Made by a program: the position numbers and the translations under genes. Below the pieces are notes generated by a model. It was not told the origin of the DNA. It saw only the letters and a program-made list of their open reading frames with translations, and did not search any database. DNA of 22,641 bases. It comes from Smittium culicis (taxonomy: Eukaryota > Kickxellomycota > Harpellomycetes > Harpellales > Legeriomycetaceae). The DNA lies in assembly GCA_001970855.1 (NCBI GenBank), contig LSSN01000280.1:4174-26814 (forward strand), given 5' to 3'. How positions within the stretch are numbered: position 1 is the first letter of the stretch; each line of letters opens with the position of its first letter. Below are positions 9,600 through 21,639 of the stretch, piece after piece.

Positions 9600-12500
9600 T
9601 CAAACTAGATCGATTTATTCCAGCGTTTGTGCTACATAAAAACTTTACCTCCATCCACTCTTCTATTCCCTCCAAAATATATATCAAGATTGCCATTACT
9701 AATTATCATCAAAAATCAACCAACCTACACTGTAAAAAATTCTTTATAACAAAGAAACTCACTTTAAAAACCGTTTCGCCAAAAAATACAGCCTGAACTT
9801 GAAATCGAACCCTTTCCCCTTTAATTGCAACTATAGTTGTGATAAAATAAGCATTTACTTTATTTTTTTAATAAAAGTACATTAATCTCTCGTGCTATAT
9901 ATTAAGAAAAATAAATTATACATCGATTAATTATAAAGTTTGCTCAAGTCTTTATCCATTGAAACCACTATCACTCAATCATATTCACCTCATATTATTT
10001 TTTGAAATAAAACGTGCTTATTAATCCAATGCTAATAAAAATGATGTTGGTTTATAACCCCTCCCCCTTTTACCAAACTTTGAATATACTAACTCATATT
10101 TAGATTGGCAGCGTTGTTAAACTAAATCTACATCTCATCCTCGGCTCTTATAAATTATCACATCAAATCTTAATGTATAAAAACTTTTTACTTTATTTTC
10201 TCTGAACAAATCAAACCAAATTCAACGGCTTAAGTTTAGTTCAATATAGCCTCATCTAAGCGCTATAAATAACTAATCACATTAATCCAACGCACTTCAA
10301 ATATATAATAACCCTATCAAATTCCCGCGCTTAAATTTTATTTACTCTAACACAGTGTATTCTAACTATAAAAAATTCAAATCAACCAATAAAATTATCA
10401 AATATCTTTCAAAAATGTTTAACCCTTTTGAAGTGCGGTAAATCATTTTTGTATATCTTTAGATTCTGTAATATAGCAAAGCAGCTAAAAAAAAAAGCAT
10501 ACTAAAATTATTTTTTTATTTAAATTTGAACATTTATTTGATTATGATTTGTTTGTTTCTTTTTCTTTAAAAAATCAAGTGTCAAAAGAATATCAAGTAA
10601 CTATTGGATTAATCAATAAAAATTCACTTAAATAACTGTTTTTTTTTCAAGTTCTTCGAGTATTTCTATAATTAATAAAGCCAATAACAGTTAAAGAAAA
10701 AAAATTTTAGACCAAAAATTTTACTGGAAAAAAATTTATAGACTAATATTTCCAGCTATATCAGCAAAATACAAACGCTACGTATGTTAAAATATATTAT
10801 GATCTAAACATCATAATTAGCTTCAAAGCATTAAAAGAAAAGAATCTAATATTAAATTTGATTTATTAGATAACTATATTAGCTCCTACAATTAGTCAAA
10901 TTTCAGTAAATAGCTATAGGTAAAAGAATCTTCCTTTATCTCATTGAAATTTACCGAAGAAATATACGCAACAATAAAACTAAAAAAAATAAATTGAATA
11001 TTAATTTCTAAAAATCGTTTTTAGTAGATAATTTGAATGCTGAAATACTTTGATAAAGGTTTCCTTATTTTTTTAAACTAACACTCTTATACTGGTGCTT
11101 TTCTGAACAAACCATTTAAATAGCATTAATCTCATCTGTTTTATAATATATATACTATTATTTATTGACTCGGATAATAATATCCGACTTCCTAAAATTC
11201 TCTAAAAAAAAAAATCGCTTTTTTATTTACTTGTATTCATTTTGGAATTGATTATTTGCTAAAAAATTATTTAATGTTACTATTCGTTTTTATTTAATTT
11301 AAAATTTAACCCAAGTTTAATTACTACATATCAATATTTTAATTATTGATAAAAGATATTATTCAATTTCAGCCTGTAACTTCATTTTGAATTTTAATAA
11401 TTTAGATTCTGTTATTGTACATTTAGACACTAATACTACCCACACAATATTTTAATTAGCTCTGTGATAATATTCTCATAATATACAAAAAATCTATGAT
11501 GATCAAAAAAATATTTGATATTTTGCTTAGTAGAGATCTCGAGAAATTAATTCATCAACGAATAATCATTCTTATTTCTATGACGCTACAAAAATATAAC
11601 ATTTGTCGAGTCGTATAAATATATTCCTAAAATCAAGTGTAAATGTAGGCGAAGAATTTTTGAGTAAATACTCGAAAGGCAGTCAGTAAATAAATGCTAA
11701 ATTCAAGAGTTTTGATTGTATTTGAAGGCCTAGAGTAGTATAATAAATTCAATATCCCAAGATCTCTTATCGTTTATTTGATTTATAATGAAAAAAATTT
11801 TTAAAAAATAATTTAGTATGTATGTCGATATAAAGCCATATTTGTCGTAGTAAAACCCTAAGAGCCAATGATATGAATTTAGTAATTTTTTGAAAGAGAT
11901 AGTGTGTTGATGTTTTTTTTCTCTTTGTACAAAGAAAATCCAAGATCCTCGTTGTACAAAGAGTTTTTTTCAACACCAAAATACCAACTTAATTAATACT
12001 TTACCATCTTTATAATCGAGATATTCTTTACTTTATAATTACTATATTACTATATTAAAACTTAACTTTATCATTATTTCACTCTATTAAACACCTTTCT
12101 TACAAAAAGTAAGAAATATATTATCCCGAAAAAGGTATAAAAACCCATTAAAAAATAATTTTGTTACATTATCAAAAAAAGTCTATGATTAAATAACACC
12201 TAACAAATGAAATTCTCTCTAAAGACCAAAATAAACAAAAAGTAAAATACTTATACTTATACTTATTAAACAGTGAAACACTTATAGTGCCGCTCCAGGT
12301 TAAAATCAGAAACATACTAAACTTATCTTCAACCCTCTTTGACCTCATTTAGAGATTTAACATTGGTAAAATTTCATATTAACTTTAAAAACTATTTTAT
12401 ATATTTAAAAAATTATTTTTTAATTCAATATTAATGAAATATTTAGGGAAAAGGTCAATTAGTATTATATTCCAAGGTTTCTGGTCATATTAAGTTGTTA

Positions 12501-12600
12501 TCATCGTTTTTAGGTATACATTGAATTTACAAAAAAATAAAATAAAATTAAATAAGTAACTATAAAATATTTTTATAAATAATACCAAAATCGCGGCTCT
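9600..12600. other. gene-free, very AT-rich region
   Basis: All six frames are densely stopped and no splice-linked exons or transposon motifs are recognisable. One C-rich tract (10058-10067) and the inverted repeat at 11921-11963 are the only distinct structures. A triplicated hexamer, ACTTAT, lies at 12249-12266. Confidence 0.6.
11921..11963. repeat. perfect 12-bp inverted repeat with palindromic arms
   Basis: CTCTTTGTACAA at 11921-11932 is the exact reverse complement of TTGTACAAAGAG at 11952-11963, with a 19-base loop. The left arm overlaps the palindrome CTTTGTACAAAG (11923-11934). T-runs flank both sides on the plus strand. It could be a terminal-repeat remnant or a hairpin in a transcript. 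Confidence 0.6.
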
Positions 12601-12657
12601 GAGTTTGACTTATCATCTTTTTTAAGGTAAATGGGGACGATGGGTGAACACATTAAG

Positions 12658-12950
12658 TCATTCTAGACGTATTACTGCTTCGGACATATTTGACTGAGCA
12701 CTACTTTCATATCTTTATAAGTATAAAACATGTTTTAGCTTTACCAAAACGAATGTGGCGCAATTTTTTCTGAGTGTACTCTGGATTTTGCTTCTAATTT
12801 TGCTCTGACTGCACAAAACTTGGGTGCCGGTGTATTTGAAGATCTTTCTATCAGTTTTGATGGATTCTTTATATGCCTAGTAGTACCATCCACGGATAAA
12901 GGCTTTATAACATTATTTTTGTTTCTAATATGATTGTTTATGCATTTTAC
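12658..12950 (-). pseudogene. tyrosine recombinase C-terminal relic of the DIRS-like element
   Basis: Positions 12950-12744 hold 69 open codons, including TTRHIKNPSKLIERSSNT, then APKFCAVRAKLEAKSRV and a final APHSFW before TAA. After the stop the same frame continues with MFYTY. A one-base frame change then gives SSAQSNMSEAVIRLE and TGA at 12660-12658. DIRS-type recombinases have at this place a P-K-x-R-A-x-x-A-T core, an H-x-F-W box and a tyrosine in FDxYYR, then a short tail ending near a stop. The first arginine position reads FC here and the tail is shifted, so it is inactive. Confidence 0.55.
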
Positions 12951-13188
12951 TCAGCGTAATTCTGTAGAAAATTTTGATTTTTATAATTTATTCGCCAATA
13001 TTGAGCATAGAATTCAGCTGGGATGACTCAAGTCCCACAAGAATTTTCATTAAGTTTTCCCTTTTCATTTTTCGTTAGGAAAAATTGTATCTAACCTTAA
13101 GGTTTAATTAAAAATGCTAGCCCTTGCATAACCAATTTGATGATTTTTTTTTCCGATAAAAAAATATGTGTGAAAATAGTCTACATCG

Positions 13189-13440
13189 CTAATTTGTGAG
13201 CTTGAGAGTATCTAAACTACAAGATTCGCCCCATTCATGTTGCTTAGAGATTCTTAGGGCTAATTATATTTCAGGATTAGCAAAAATTACAACCTCAGTT
13301 TCTTCGATATCTTGAGAAAATTTATTTGTGTATCATGAATTCTCCGTAGTCCACGCGTCTGCTACCAGATTAAATATTACCGAATTATTGAACTTGATGG
13401 ATTAATTTTTAGCTTTACGAGCATGGAGAAGTGTGTAAAC
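13189..13440 (-). pseudogene. RNase H-like end of the DIRS-like Pol, broken frame
   Basis: One frame from 13440 to TAG at 13191-13189 has three internal stops. It reads VYTLLHARKAKN, then ...NLVADAWTTENS, KFSQDIEETEVVIFANPEI and LALRISKQHEWGESCSLDTL. The N-x-x-ADA-x-S motif followed after about 25 residues by (D/V)-(L/I)-F-A marks the end of the RNase H region in DIRS-type Pol proteins. It lies between the RT and recombinase pieces, as expected. Confidence 0.45.
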
Positions 13441-14464
13441 TAGGATAAAAAATTAACCAATAGAATTTAAATAAGCTTTTTATTACTTTAATTTCAGTCT
13501 AGAAAAATTTTCATCGTATAATGGTACCTGGATCTACGCTTGACTATTCTTTGGCTGCGAAAGATAATTTCAATGGCTGTATCTGTAGATACTGATCTTA
13601 AGAGAAACTCCGCTGATTCTCATCACATAAGGCACCAGTTTTCGTTATTCATTAGCGGCGATTTTTTATTCATTAGATCTAGTATAACTATGGATTCTTG
13701 TAGTAGTAGCGGCTGGGCGATTATAGATTTTCTGAAGATTCAGATACTAATTTGTAGTTTTCTACAAAAGCGTTTTTATGTGATCTTTGGACACTCTTTG
13801 CGGAATTTTTGTTTAAATTTTTCATTAAAATTATAAGTTGTACAGTAGGCTGAGTTGATACAATAAGGCCAATAGAAGTGAATCTCATTTTGAAATATTG
13901 TCTTTTTTCCTGGTTAACAGCAGTAAAATAGGTCTACTTTCTTGTTCGCTCACAGCGAGAAAAGATCCGCGTTGCTTATTTCTTACAGATTAGAGATTGT
14001 TTTAAATGCCTCGTGAGAAATTAATCATTATTCTGTACATTTAGTCGATTTGGTGCATCATCCGGATTCATTTCAGATGGTACATTCGTAGCTTGAGGTT
14101 GGGTGTTTGTGGCTATACATTAAAGTCAGATTTTCTCTGATATATGTAACAGTTTCAAAGAAGTAGTTCAAAAAAATTTCTTCACGTATTATAGGGTGGT
14201 AGCATCGTCTGATTAGAATAAGACCAAATAGTATATAAATCTCCGAAGATGTAGAATATATAATATCGTTGATAATTATTTGGTTTTTATGTGTATCAAA
14301 GCGCCTGATGGACTCAACAAAATTGATTAGTGACTATAGCGCACTACTATCCCTCACGTGAAATCGCAATAAGACTATTATATTTCATTCTCCTGGATCT
14401 CAGGAAGAAAAAATAAGACATTCCTTGATTTCAGCATTTTTACGCTGATTTATGACTCTGATTT

Positions 14465-14650
14465 CTAGATCGGTTTCGCGACTTTTGATGCCGATAATTT
14501 CGACTTCGATAGACAGCTGTTCTTCAATTCCAGCAATCGCCTCAGTATGAGCTGGCGCGGGATTTGAGCAATTAATTTACTTGCGCTTTCATAATAAAGC
14601 TCACCAACCATTTCATAATTTCTTTTCCAGCTTTCAAAAGTTTTTTTTTG
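14465..14650 (-). pseudogene. RT connection segment of the DIRS-like Pol
   Basis: There are 62 open codons between TAG stops (14653-14651 and 14467-14465). They include TFESWKRNYEMVGELYYESA and then LIAQIPRQLILRRLLELKNS. In DIRS-type RTs the thumb/connection reads F-I-G-K-x-Q-x...P-x-R-L-x-x-R-x-L-L-x-L-K, which this resembles. A second frame over 14400-14580 is also open and charged but has no such match. Confidence 0.45.
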
Positions 14651-14889
14651 CTAATCTACGTTGATAATGGATATTGGATGAAATGAACTTTAAACATAAT
14701 TTGAATTGATTATCATTCTAAAATGTGTGATTGATTGTATTTGCTCTGTTATGTATTTCTCAAGTTTTATTTTTTAACTTGATTTATAATCTTCGAATAC
14801 ATCTTGGCTGTATTCTGTTTTCAAGCATTCTTTGATTCCACTAGAATTTACAGATGGGCTAATTACTCTGATTTACCATCCCTATTGTT

Positions 14890-15066
14890 CTAGTTTATAT
14901 CTATTTCAGGAAAATAATCTTGGTAAAAGTGATGGGACATAATGAAAGTCCGAAAATGAACACTAGAAATTGATGATCTTGAGAACTCCAGTAAAATCGT
15001 ATGTAATTCTTGCGGTATTAGTGGATCTTGATGTACATAAACTCGAATTCCAATTTCAGTGATGCA
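14890..15066 (-). pseudogene. RT palm segment of the DIRS-like Pol
   Basis: 58 codons are open from 15066 to TAG at 14892-14890. The start, ITEIGIRVYVHQDPLIP, resembles the G-I-R-V...Y-L-D-D-L-L-I palm motif of DIRS RTs, with the catalytic box damaged. Just upstream the same frame, with a stop, reads DLHPISTKEL, like the P-F-G-L-x-x-x-P-x-x-F-T-K block. The catalytic YxDD is not intact. Confidence 0.4.
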
Positions 15067-16084
15067 TTAAAGTTCTTTCGTTGATATAGGATGCAAATCC
15101 TAGCTAAGTATTCTATTTTGAAACTTCTCTCTAATTTGCGCAGGTTTATCTGTCTCAAATATAGACCTGGTTTGAGTCCCCCTGTATTCAATTATCAACC
15201 AAACAGGTTTTTTTTAAAGCCCTTATTGTGTACTTTGACTTTATTTATCGGATTTTTCGATATTACTGATCAAATATCCATTTTTATGACTGTGTGGAAG
15301 GTTGGGCTCATCTTGAAAAAAAGCTTCTATGGATGGGGCGTCAGTTTAAGGCAAAAAAATTAGCAGTTCTCAGACATGTGTGGTAAATTAAGATACCAAT
15401 AATTTTATTTTCGATTAAGGATTTTGATTTGTTTAATTTAAAGAATTTTTTTGTTCGAATATAAAGTGATAAAAATAAAACTAAGTGTCGGTTTAAAGTT
15501 TTAAATTAGTTCCAGTATTTAAAATTTTTAAGTATATAGATATACGAGATTTAAGATTCATCTACTTTTTACTCTTTGGTATATTTTCGAGCTTAATTAT
15601 TTGTAGACTTTAAAAACTAAATTAAAACTAAAAAAATATAATTAAATTTCTATTTTTATTTTATCATAACTTTTTCCGAGAGCGGGCCTCAGAAGTATGT
15701 TAGGCTGTACTTTTTATATCAAAATTTTCAATATAATATAATTTGATTCCGTTTGAATCCTAATACTTGACTTAAACTTTCCTCGTTATTATATGTGCAT
15801 TTTTTTTAGTGTACAATAAATTTTTATTGAAACTCTATTTTCTTTCATTAGCTATAAATTTTCTTTGTAGTTGTATTCGTAATTTTTAAACCAATCAAAA
15901 TTTAACATCTTACCATTCAAAAGAAAAATAATATAAAAAATACATTTTAAATCAAATTATTAACAGGGTAGTTTACTTTTCCCTTTTCACTTTATTTCGT
16001 ATCATTTTCTTTTTTTTATGCTTTCTCTTCAAATAAAATAAAATACTCTTTTTAATAAGAGATGTAACTACTCTACGACAGACG

Positions 16085-16318
16085 CTACCTCATAGAGAAT
16101 TCAAATAATCCTTCCTCTTCTGTAATGTAGTCTGGATCCCTTTCTCGAAGATTTTTTAGAACCACTTTCTTCTCTTCAGTTTCCTCGAAGCTGGTCGGAA
16201 CATCATGAGGTGAACTCCTACCGGGAGTCTGGTTGATAGATGAAATGGGATCCCATTCTATAACCACGTTTTCTAACACGAAAGTGCTTGCAGAAACTAT
16301 TACTCTTTTTCTTATTCT
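16085..16318 (-). CDS. unrecognised open frame inside the decayed element
   Basis: About 78 codons lie between an upstream TAA and TAG at 16087-16085. The frame has no ATG before its C-terminal SMR and would need an upstream exon or a non-ATG start. It contains VLENVVIEWDPISSINQTPG, then a strongly acidic part with VVLKNLRERDPDYITEEEG and the end FEFSMR. It is the longest uninterrupted piece in the element region and has a protein-like composition. It sits between the Gag and RT pieces, so it may be the Gag C-terminus, the start of Pol, or an exon of an unrelated gene. Confidence 0.35.
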   Translation of the reverse strand, partial: RIRKRVIVSASTFVLENVVIEWDPISSINQTPGRSSPHDVPTSFEETEEKKVVLKNLRERDPDYITEEEGLFEFSMR

Positions 16319-16393
16319 TGCTTAATTTGAGAGTTTTCAGCTTTTTTTAATACATTAGGGGGTTTGAAACTAGATCGGCTAACTGTTGATATT

Positions 16394-16826
16394 TTAAGAT
16401 AAATTATTACCCTTTTGTAGGCTTTTAAGTCTACCCTGAGTAACTTTAGATGTCATAAAAGCTATCAGGACCCGCATTGTATTGGTGAAAATTCTTTTTT
16501 GGTATTTATCAATTAACATGGAATATACTGGATTAAGATATGAACCTATCCTATAGACCTGGTTATTAAGGAAGGTAAGGCTTGGATTCAGTGTGGTAAT
16601 GTATCATATTTCTTATCCGGTGCGGAAGCTAATTAATTTAGTTGCTGTGATTGGTAGTTAATAAAATTATTTATGGAACATGAGTGAATCGCCTCTTCCT
16701 TTCTTCTTAGAATAGCCGTGTGCGTAAGTAGTTATTTTAAATTTGAGGAAGAGATTCGGTAAGCTCTGAATAGGATGAAAATTTAGTTATCAAGATTCTT
16801 GTCGTGACGTATGGGTTTTCTGATTA
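16394..16826 (-). pseudogene. Gag relic of the DIRS-like element
   Basis: The first piece (16823-16671, with stops) reads VTTRILITKFSSYSELTESL, then ...YLRTRLF, stop, EERKRRFTHVP. After a frame change, 70 open codons (16603 to TAA 16396-16394) include LNPSLTFLNNQVYRIGSYLN and NTMRVLIAFMTSKVTQGRLK, then SLQKG. I recall Gag proteins of Harpellales retroelements with a Y-P-E-L...LP, then R-x-P-L-T-E-E-E-R-K, then T-M-R-V-L-L...V-T-Q-x-R-L-x-x-L-x-K-G pattern, which these pieces follow in order. This is memory, not a search. Confidence 0.5.
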
Positions 16827-16899
16827 TGCGTTGTACTCCCTTTTTTCGAGGATTTATTTAACCATATCTTCGGTTCCTTAACTGGTCATAGCTAACGTA

Positions 16900-19800
16900 T
16901 ACACGATTTGTATCTTTTTAGTCCATTTATTCTTTAATAGAATAAATATAAAATAATAATATTTATAAAAAGTTAATTTTGAAAATCTACAATTCAGGTA
17001 GAGCTCCTTTGCCAAAAAAGAGATGATCATCATAGAATTTACTCTACTTTCAGTAGCTATAAGAAAAAAAATTTAGCTTATTTCATTACGTATTAAAAAT
17101 TTTTTGATTTTGTAAGTTTGGTATATTACGCAATAAAATATTAGTACTCTTAATACGACAACCCCATGAGATATAATTTACAAATTAAACCGTTATTATT
17201 ATTGATATAAACCAAGTTAAAATCTGACTGGATATATGGATCTTAAAAATTTTAGCTATGATAAACTCGTATCTAATATATAGTGGATATTATCTATATG
17301 ATGACTTATAAGAATCGTAAATATGTGCGAAATTTTGATGCAAACTTCTTCTAATAATAATATTAAAAATCTGTTTTTGTAAGCTCCAAAAAAAAGTAAA
17401 AGATTTCATAATTGAAATTCATGACAAAAAACTAATCAATCAGATGAAATACAACTTCCTGGTATTTTTAATAGAATATCACAAAAATTATCATTCAGCA
17501 TAATAAAACTATCATTATAGATACAACACTTCATTAAAAGGGTTTATAAAAGATGCTATGCTTTTAGAGCGTAAACTGTTAATCATTAGTATCACTAATC
17601 TATTTGAAATATTTGACATTATAATAATGACAAAAGTATGGGCAATAGGTTCGAATTAGTATTGTAAACTACAAAATAGTAGAATAATTAGATAAAAAAA
17701 ACTTCATTTTCCATATCTACTGTATTTTATTCTCAATATTGACTCACGGGAAATATTATAAGATCGATAAAGGCTTTTAATTCTCTTAATGTATATCTTT
17801 GGATTTAATAATGTTAAAATTTATCTATCTCAAAGGTCTCAGCTAAAATATTATCTAATTATACGAGATAAATAAAAATTTTATAACAAATTTTTATTTA
17901 TTTTCCAAAAAAAAAAAAAAAAAAAATAGTAAATATGAGCGTAACTCCCAGTGAATTTAGCATTAAAATCACATAAAATATAAACATATAATATATTATC
18001 GATCTAGATCTAATTTAACAATTTTATAGAAGATTTTTCACTGTAAAAGGTAAGATTTTTTTCTTTCAATTGAGCGGAACAGAAAATATGAATTTTCTAA
18101 ATTTGAGTTATTATTAGAAGCTAAAAATTATGCATAGCTAGCATTTTATGTTATTAAATTAAAAAAATAAATGTACTATTGTGATAAAATTTCAGCATCG
18201 GAAAACATAATATCAACACATATATTTTTGTACTAATTCAAAAAATATAAAAATTTTATATAAAATAATTGAAAATTAGATATTATTGAATATTATTTAT
18301 AACATATTTATATTCTGGATAATTTTAATATCCAATTTATTGAAATTTTGTATTATTTCGGACGATATTCACTCAAAGGTTTTATGCATAAAAATAATTA
18401 ATAGGCAATTCCAGTTTCAAAAAAACAATTAACAACTTTTTGAAATCGCGTTTATGATGTGAAATTCGTTTTAAAATATATATCAAAAATAAATCGTCTA
18501 AAATTTAGATTATATGCGCTTTTTCTACAATAAAGACTCTTTACTCGTATATTAGAATTAATATTGTTTTAAAACTTATCAAGATATATTTTTTTAATTA
18601 AATTAATTTTTAACCTAATTTCAAGTCATTGTTTATTCTATGCATAAAATTTCATATCAAAGCATAAAGAAAAATTAGAAACCAATTTTATATTTAAATT
18701 TATTTTAATTACAACTGTAAATTCTGAGAGTAACTAATCGCCTATTTAATAATTGAACGCCAAAAATTATCTAATTTTTAACCTTTAAAATAACTTTAAA
18801 AAATAATACTATATATATTCAATAATATTTATCTGAATTATTTTCTAGTTTCATTAATCAATAACAAAATTAGATATTTAACTGATAAATAGTATTATAA
18901 TTTCGCGTAAACCCCGTAAGATTATAAAAATTAAACTCTAGCCACCAAAAAGTTTTTTTTAAATATTTTATCAACTAATATGGAATAAAATTTTATTTAT
19001 AAATATATTTATAGCCTCACTAAATTTAATTTTAAAATCAACAATACATATTCTAGATCTTTATCTCAACAACAATATTTAAATAACACCAGTTTTTTAT
19101 ACACTAACCTGGGATAAATTCAACTTTGATTTTTTACATTAAATAAGATAAAATACTCAGTATAACATATTTTTTTGATTTCATATTTTACAACTTATTA
19201 ACATTCATAGCTTGGATTTCTCTGCGATTATAATTTAAATACATCCTCTTATTTACCTAATATCGACATTAAATACATATACATATATTAAAGTGTTATT
19301 ATAATTTTCCCGTAAAGTTATTTCATAGCTAGATCTAAAAAATCCAAAATATAGATGATTTCGAAAAAAAAATATTTGAAAAAAAATTTCCAATCTAGTT
19401 GATACAAATAAAAAATATTGAATTTTTATCAAGTCTCAAAAAAAGGCTAAATAAATTCATAGTCGATTTAAAAAAGTTCAATTGCTTGAAATTTTGAGTT
19501 ATAATATAAATATTCAGTCATAAATCTAATTTATATAAATTCAGGCACATCTAATAATAATTAAAATTAAAATATAAGTATATATATTTAATTCATACTG
19601 TCTAGGAATATATTTATGTCAGATATTATCCTTCGTAAATATCATTATACGATGCTTATATGCTTTTATTTTATCTTAAATTAACAATAAATGAGAAAAA
19701 TATCACCAATAATATTTATTTTTGTACCATTGGTGTCAAAATTACAGCTTTCAATACATTATAAAATAATTTGTTTTATTTCAAAGCTATATGTTAAAAA

Positions 19801-21400
19801 ATAAAAATGATAATAAAATCAAATAAATTTGTAATTAGATTCAACCTTTATTCCAATGAAACATAATTTTTTATGTATTGGATAATCACAAAATTTTCAT
19901 ATACTACCACCCAATTACCTAAAACTAGCTGCATATAATAAATTTAGTTTTCACCAAATCTGTTCTCTCTACCTCTATTTTTATATCCAGTTTTTTATTG
20001 AATTGGATTCTCGATAATATTTTATATAAATTATTCTTCATAATTAGTTTAATCACTTATCGATCAAGCTTTGTAATTTTTTTTAAAGATTTACCCAATT
20101 TATTTAGTAAAAATATTATCTCAATTTGATTCTATATTTGATTTTGTTGAGCTTTTATTTTTATTATTATTAAATAGTTAATATAATGATTTTATCTATA
20201 AAAAAATCAGTAGCTAGAATTTAATAATTTAATTATAGCATTTAAAAGATATTCATGAAGTTTTTATTTTTATTTTTTTGGAAAATGCTCATATAATATT
20301 GATTGATATTGATTCAATTAAACTTAAGTATTTAAAATGAGTTACTTTTTACTACCAAAACTAGTTTAATAATATTTTAACACGAGAAAATATAAATTGA
20401 GATGCGCACAAATAATTTCCAATTAATTTATAATCTAATTTACCTTAAGCATCTTGGTGATTGTAACCTCTTTGAAAAAATGGCTAACATAAATTTTCTA
20501 TTGAGTTTAATATTTATATCTATAGATTAATTCTTTGAAACTTTAAAGACTCGGAGTAATTTCATATCCGCATTATTTTTATATATATATTATGTGTTTC
20601 TTATTTATATTATAATAAATTGTAAGGAATTTAATAGGCTTTATTGAGATCAATTTTTTTTAAATTATTTATATTGTATTAAATATTTAAGCGTTTTAAA
20701 TCTATTTCTATTTCGAAATTCTGTTAAAATCTAACCGAATAAAATTTTTTAATAAAAATTAGCTTTTTTATATAATTTATAGTTTGTTAATAAAAGCTCT
20801 ATTAATAAACTCTTGATAAATATAGCACATAATTTATCAGATTAGATTAATTAATGCAATAATTAGTGTTCTTTGATAATTATAATACCAATTTAAATAA
20901 TTTTGAGATATAAAAATTCGAGAGAAACGCATTAATAAAAGTAATAGACCTCATTAAATAATAATATAGGTACGTTACACTTTTGATTTACATAGCTAAA
21001 AATTATACTTTATTAAGAATTTTACAAAAAATTTTAATATAATTCTAATTTTTGTATCTATTAGTTATATAATTAACATATGAATTTGATGTGCTAATTT
21101 CAAGAAAAAATCGCTTTTCGAATCTGCTCATATGATTTTATAATAAGATAGGCCTCAAAATATCCTAATAAAAAACTAATAACAGTTGGATCGCTGTTAA
21201 AGTGGATAAAAAAATATTAACTCTGAAAAAATATAGTTTATAATTGTGAATATCTACACCCCGCACAAAAATCGAAATATATATATTTCTGAAGTTGAAA
21301 AATTCCTTCACAAGATAAAAAAATTTAAGATAATTCTAACTGACCAATTAAAATGGAAGAAAAATCTACTTTAATTTTAAATAGTAAAACTTTAGAAGTA
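16900..21400. other. gene-free, extremely AT-rich region
   Basis: No open frame of note, no splice-linked exons and no transposon motif were found in this 4.5 kb. Short features are a run of 20 A at 17907-17926 and a 7-bp inverted repeat, CACCAAT at 19704-19710 with ATTGGTG at 19729-19735. GC content looks close to 20%, lower than the condensin introns, so this resembles an AT-rich isochore. Confidence 0.6.
17907..17926 (+). repeat. homopolymer of 20 A
   Basis: An uninterrupted run of 20 A, the longest in the window. It could be the tail of an old retroposed insertion on the plus strand, but nothing recognisable precedes it. Confidence 0.7.
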
Positions 21401-21471
21401 TTAACACGAGTTCCATTATGTAACTAAAAAGGGTCACGAATTACCACAGGCAATATGAACACAATAATTGA

Positions 21472-21639
21472 TCATATATGAATCAGAATTATGAATCCAC
21501 ACTGATAAAAATATTAATTAGAAGAAAAACAGACTTATCTGATCCTTTCCCATTAACAGCGCCGTGGGCTATGGGTAAAATAGGTGTGCAAAAAAAAAAA
21601 AAGGACAACGAAAAAAAATTAATCTCAAAAAATTGCTAA
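21472..21639 (+). pseudogene. possible endonuclease C-terminal fragment of the LINE ORF2
   Basis: This 55-codon segment is open between TGA at 21469-21471 and TAA at 21637-21639. It contains TDLSDPFPLTAPWAMGKIG followed by a lysine-rich stretch across a 13-base A run. LINE endonucleases end with an S-D-H-x-P motif. Here the histidine position is proline. It is on the same strand and about 0.6 kb before the RT piece, the right order for ORF2. The match is short. Confidence 0.3.

Larger units (their letters stand above)
12658..16826 (-). mobile_element. decayed DIRS-like (tyrosine-recombinase) retrotransposon
   Basis: Reading the minus strand from 16826 down to 12658 gives coherent but broken protein pieces in the DIRS order. 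These are Gag (16826-16394), RT palm (15066-14890), RT connection (14650-14465), RNase H-like end (13440-13189) and tyrosine recombinase C-terminus (12950-12658). Every piece is separated from the next by stops and frame changes. A very AT-rich, non-coding gap (15360-16080) lies where the N-terminal RT should be. No LTRs, and no inverted or split direct repeats, were identified. Assignment rests on motif recall of DIRS-type elements and on the order of the pieces, not on an alignment. The total span of about 4.2 kb fits a 5 to 6 kb element missing its ends. Confidence 0.6.

Noticed and set aside
13540..13836. 98-codon plus-strand open frame
   Set aside because: It lies antisense to the RNase H part of the minus-strand relic and has a low-complexity hydrophobic composition. 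It has no splice or start context.
14890..15066. Ty3/gypsy integrase zinc-binding domain
   Set aside because: The piece first looked like an H2C2 finger, but the expected His and Cys pairs are absent. The neighbouring Gag and tyrosine recombinase pieces fit a DIRS-type RT at this place better.
15091..15363. 90-codon plus-strand open frame
   Set aside because: It is antisense to the RT part of the relic and shows no domain pattern.
17907..17926. Poly-A tail of a retroposed LINE
   Set aside because: Nothing resembling ORF2 or any RT lies upstream on the plus strand, so it is reported only as a homopolymer.
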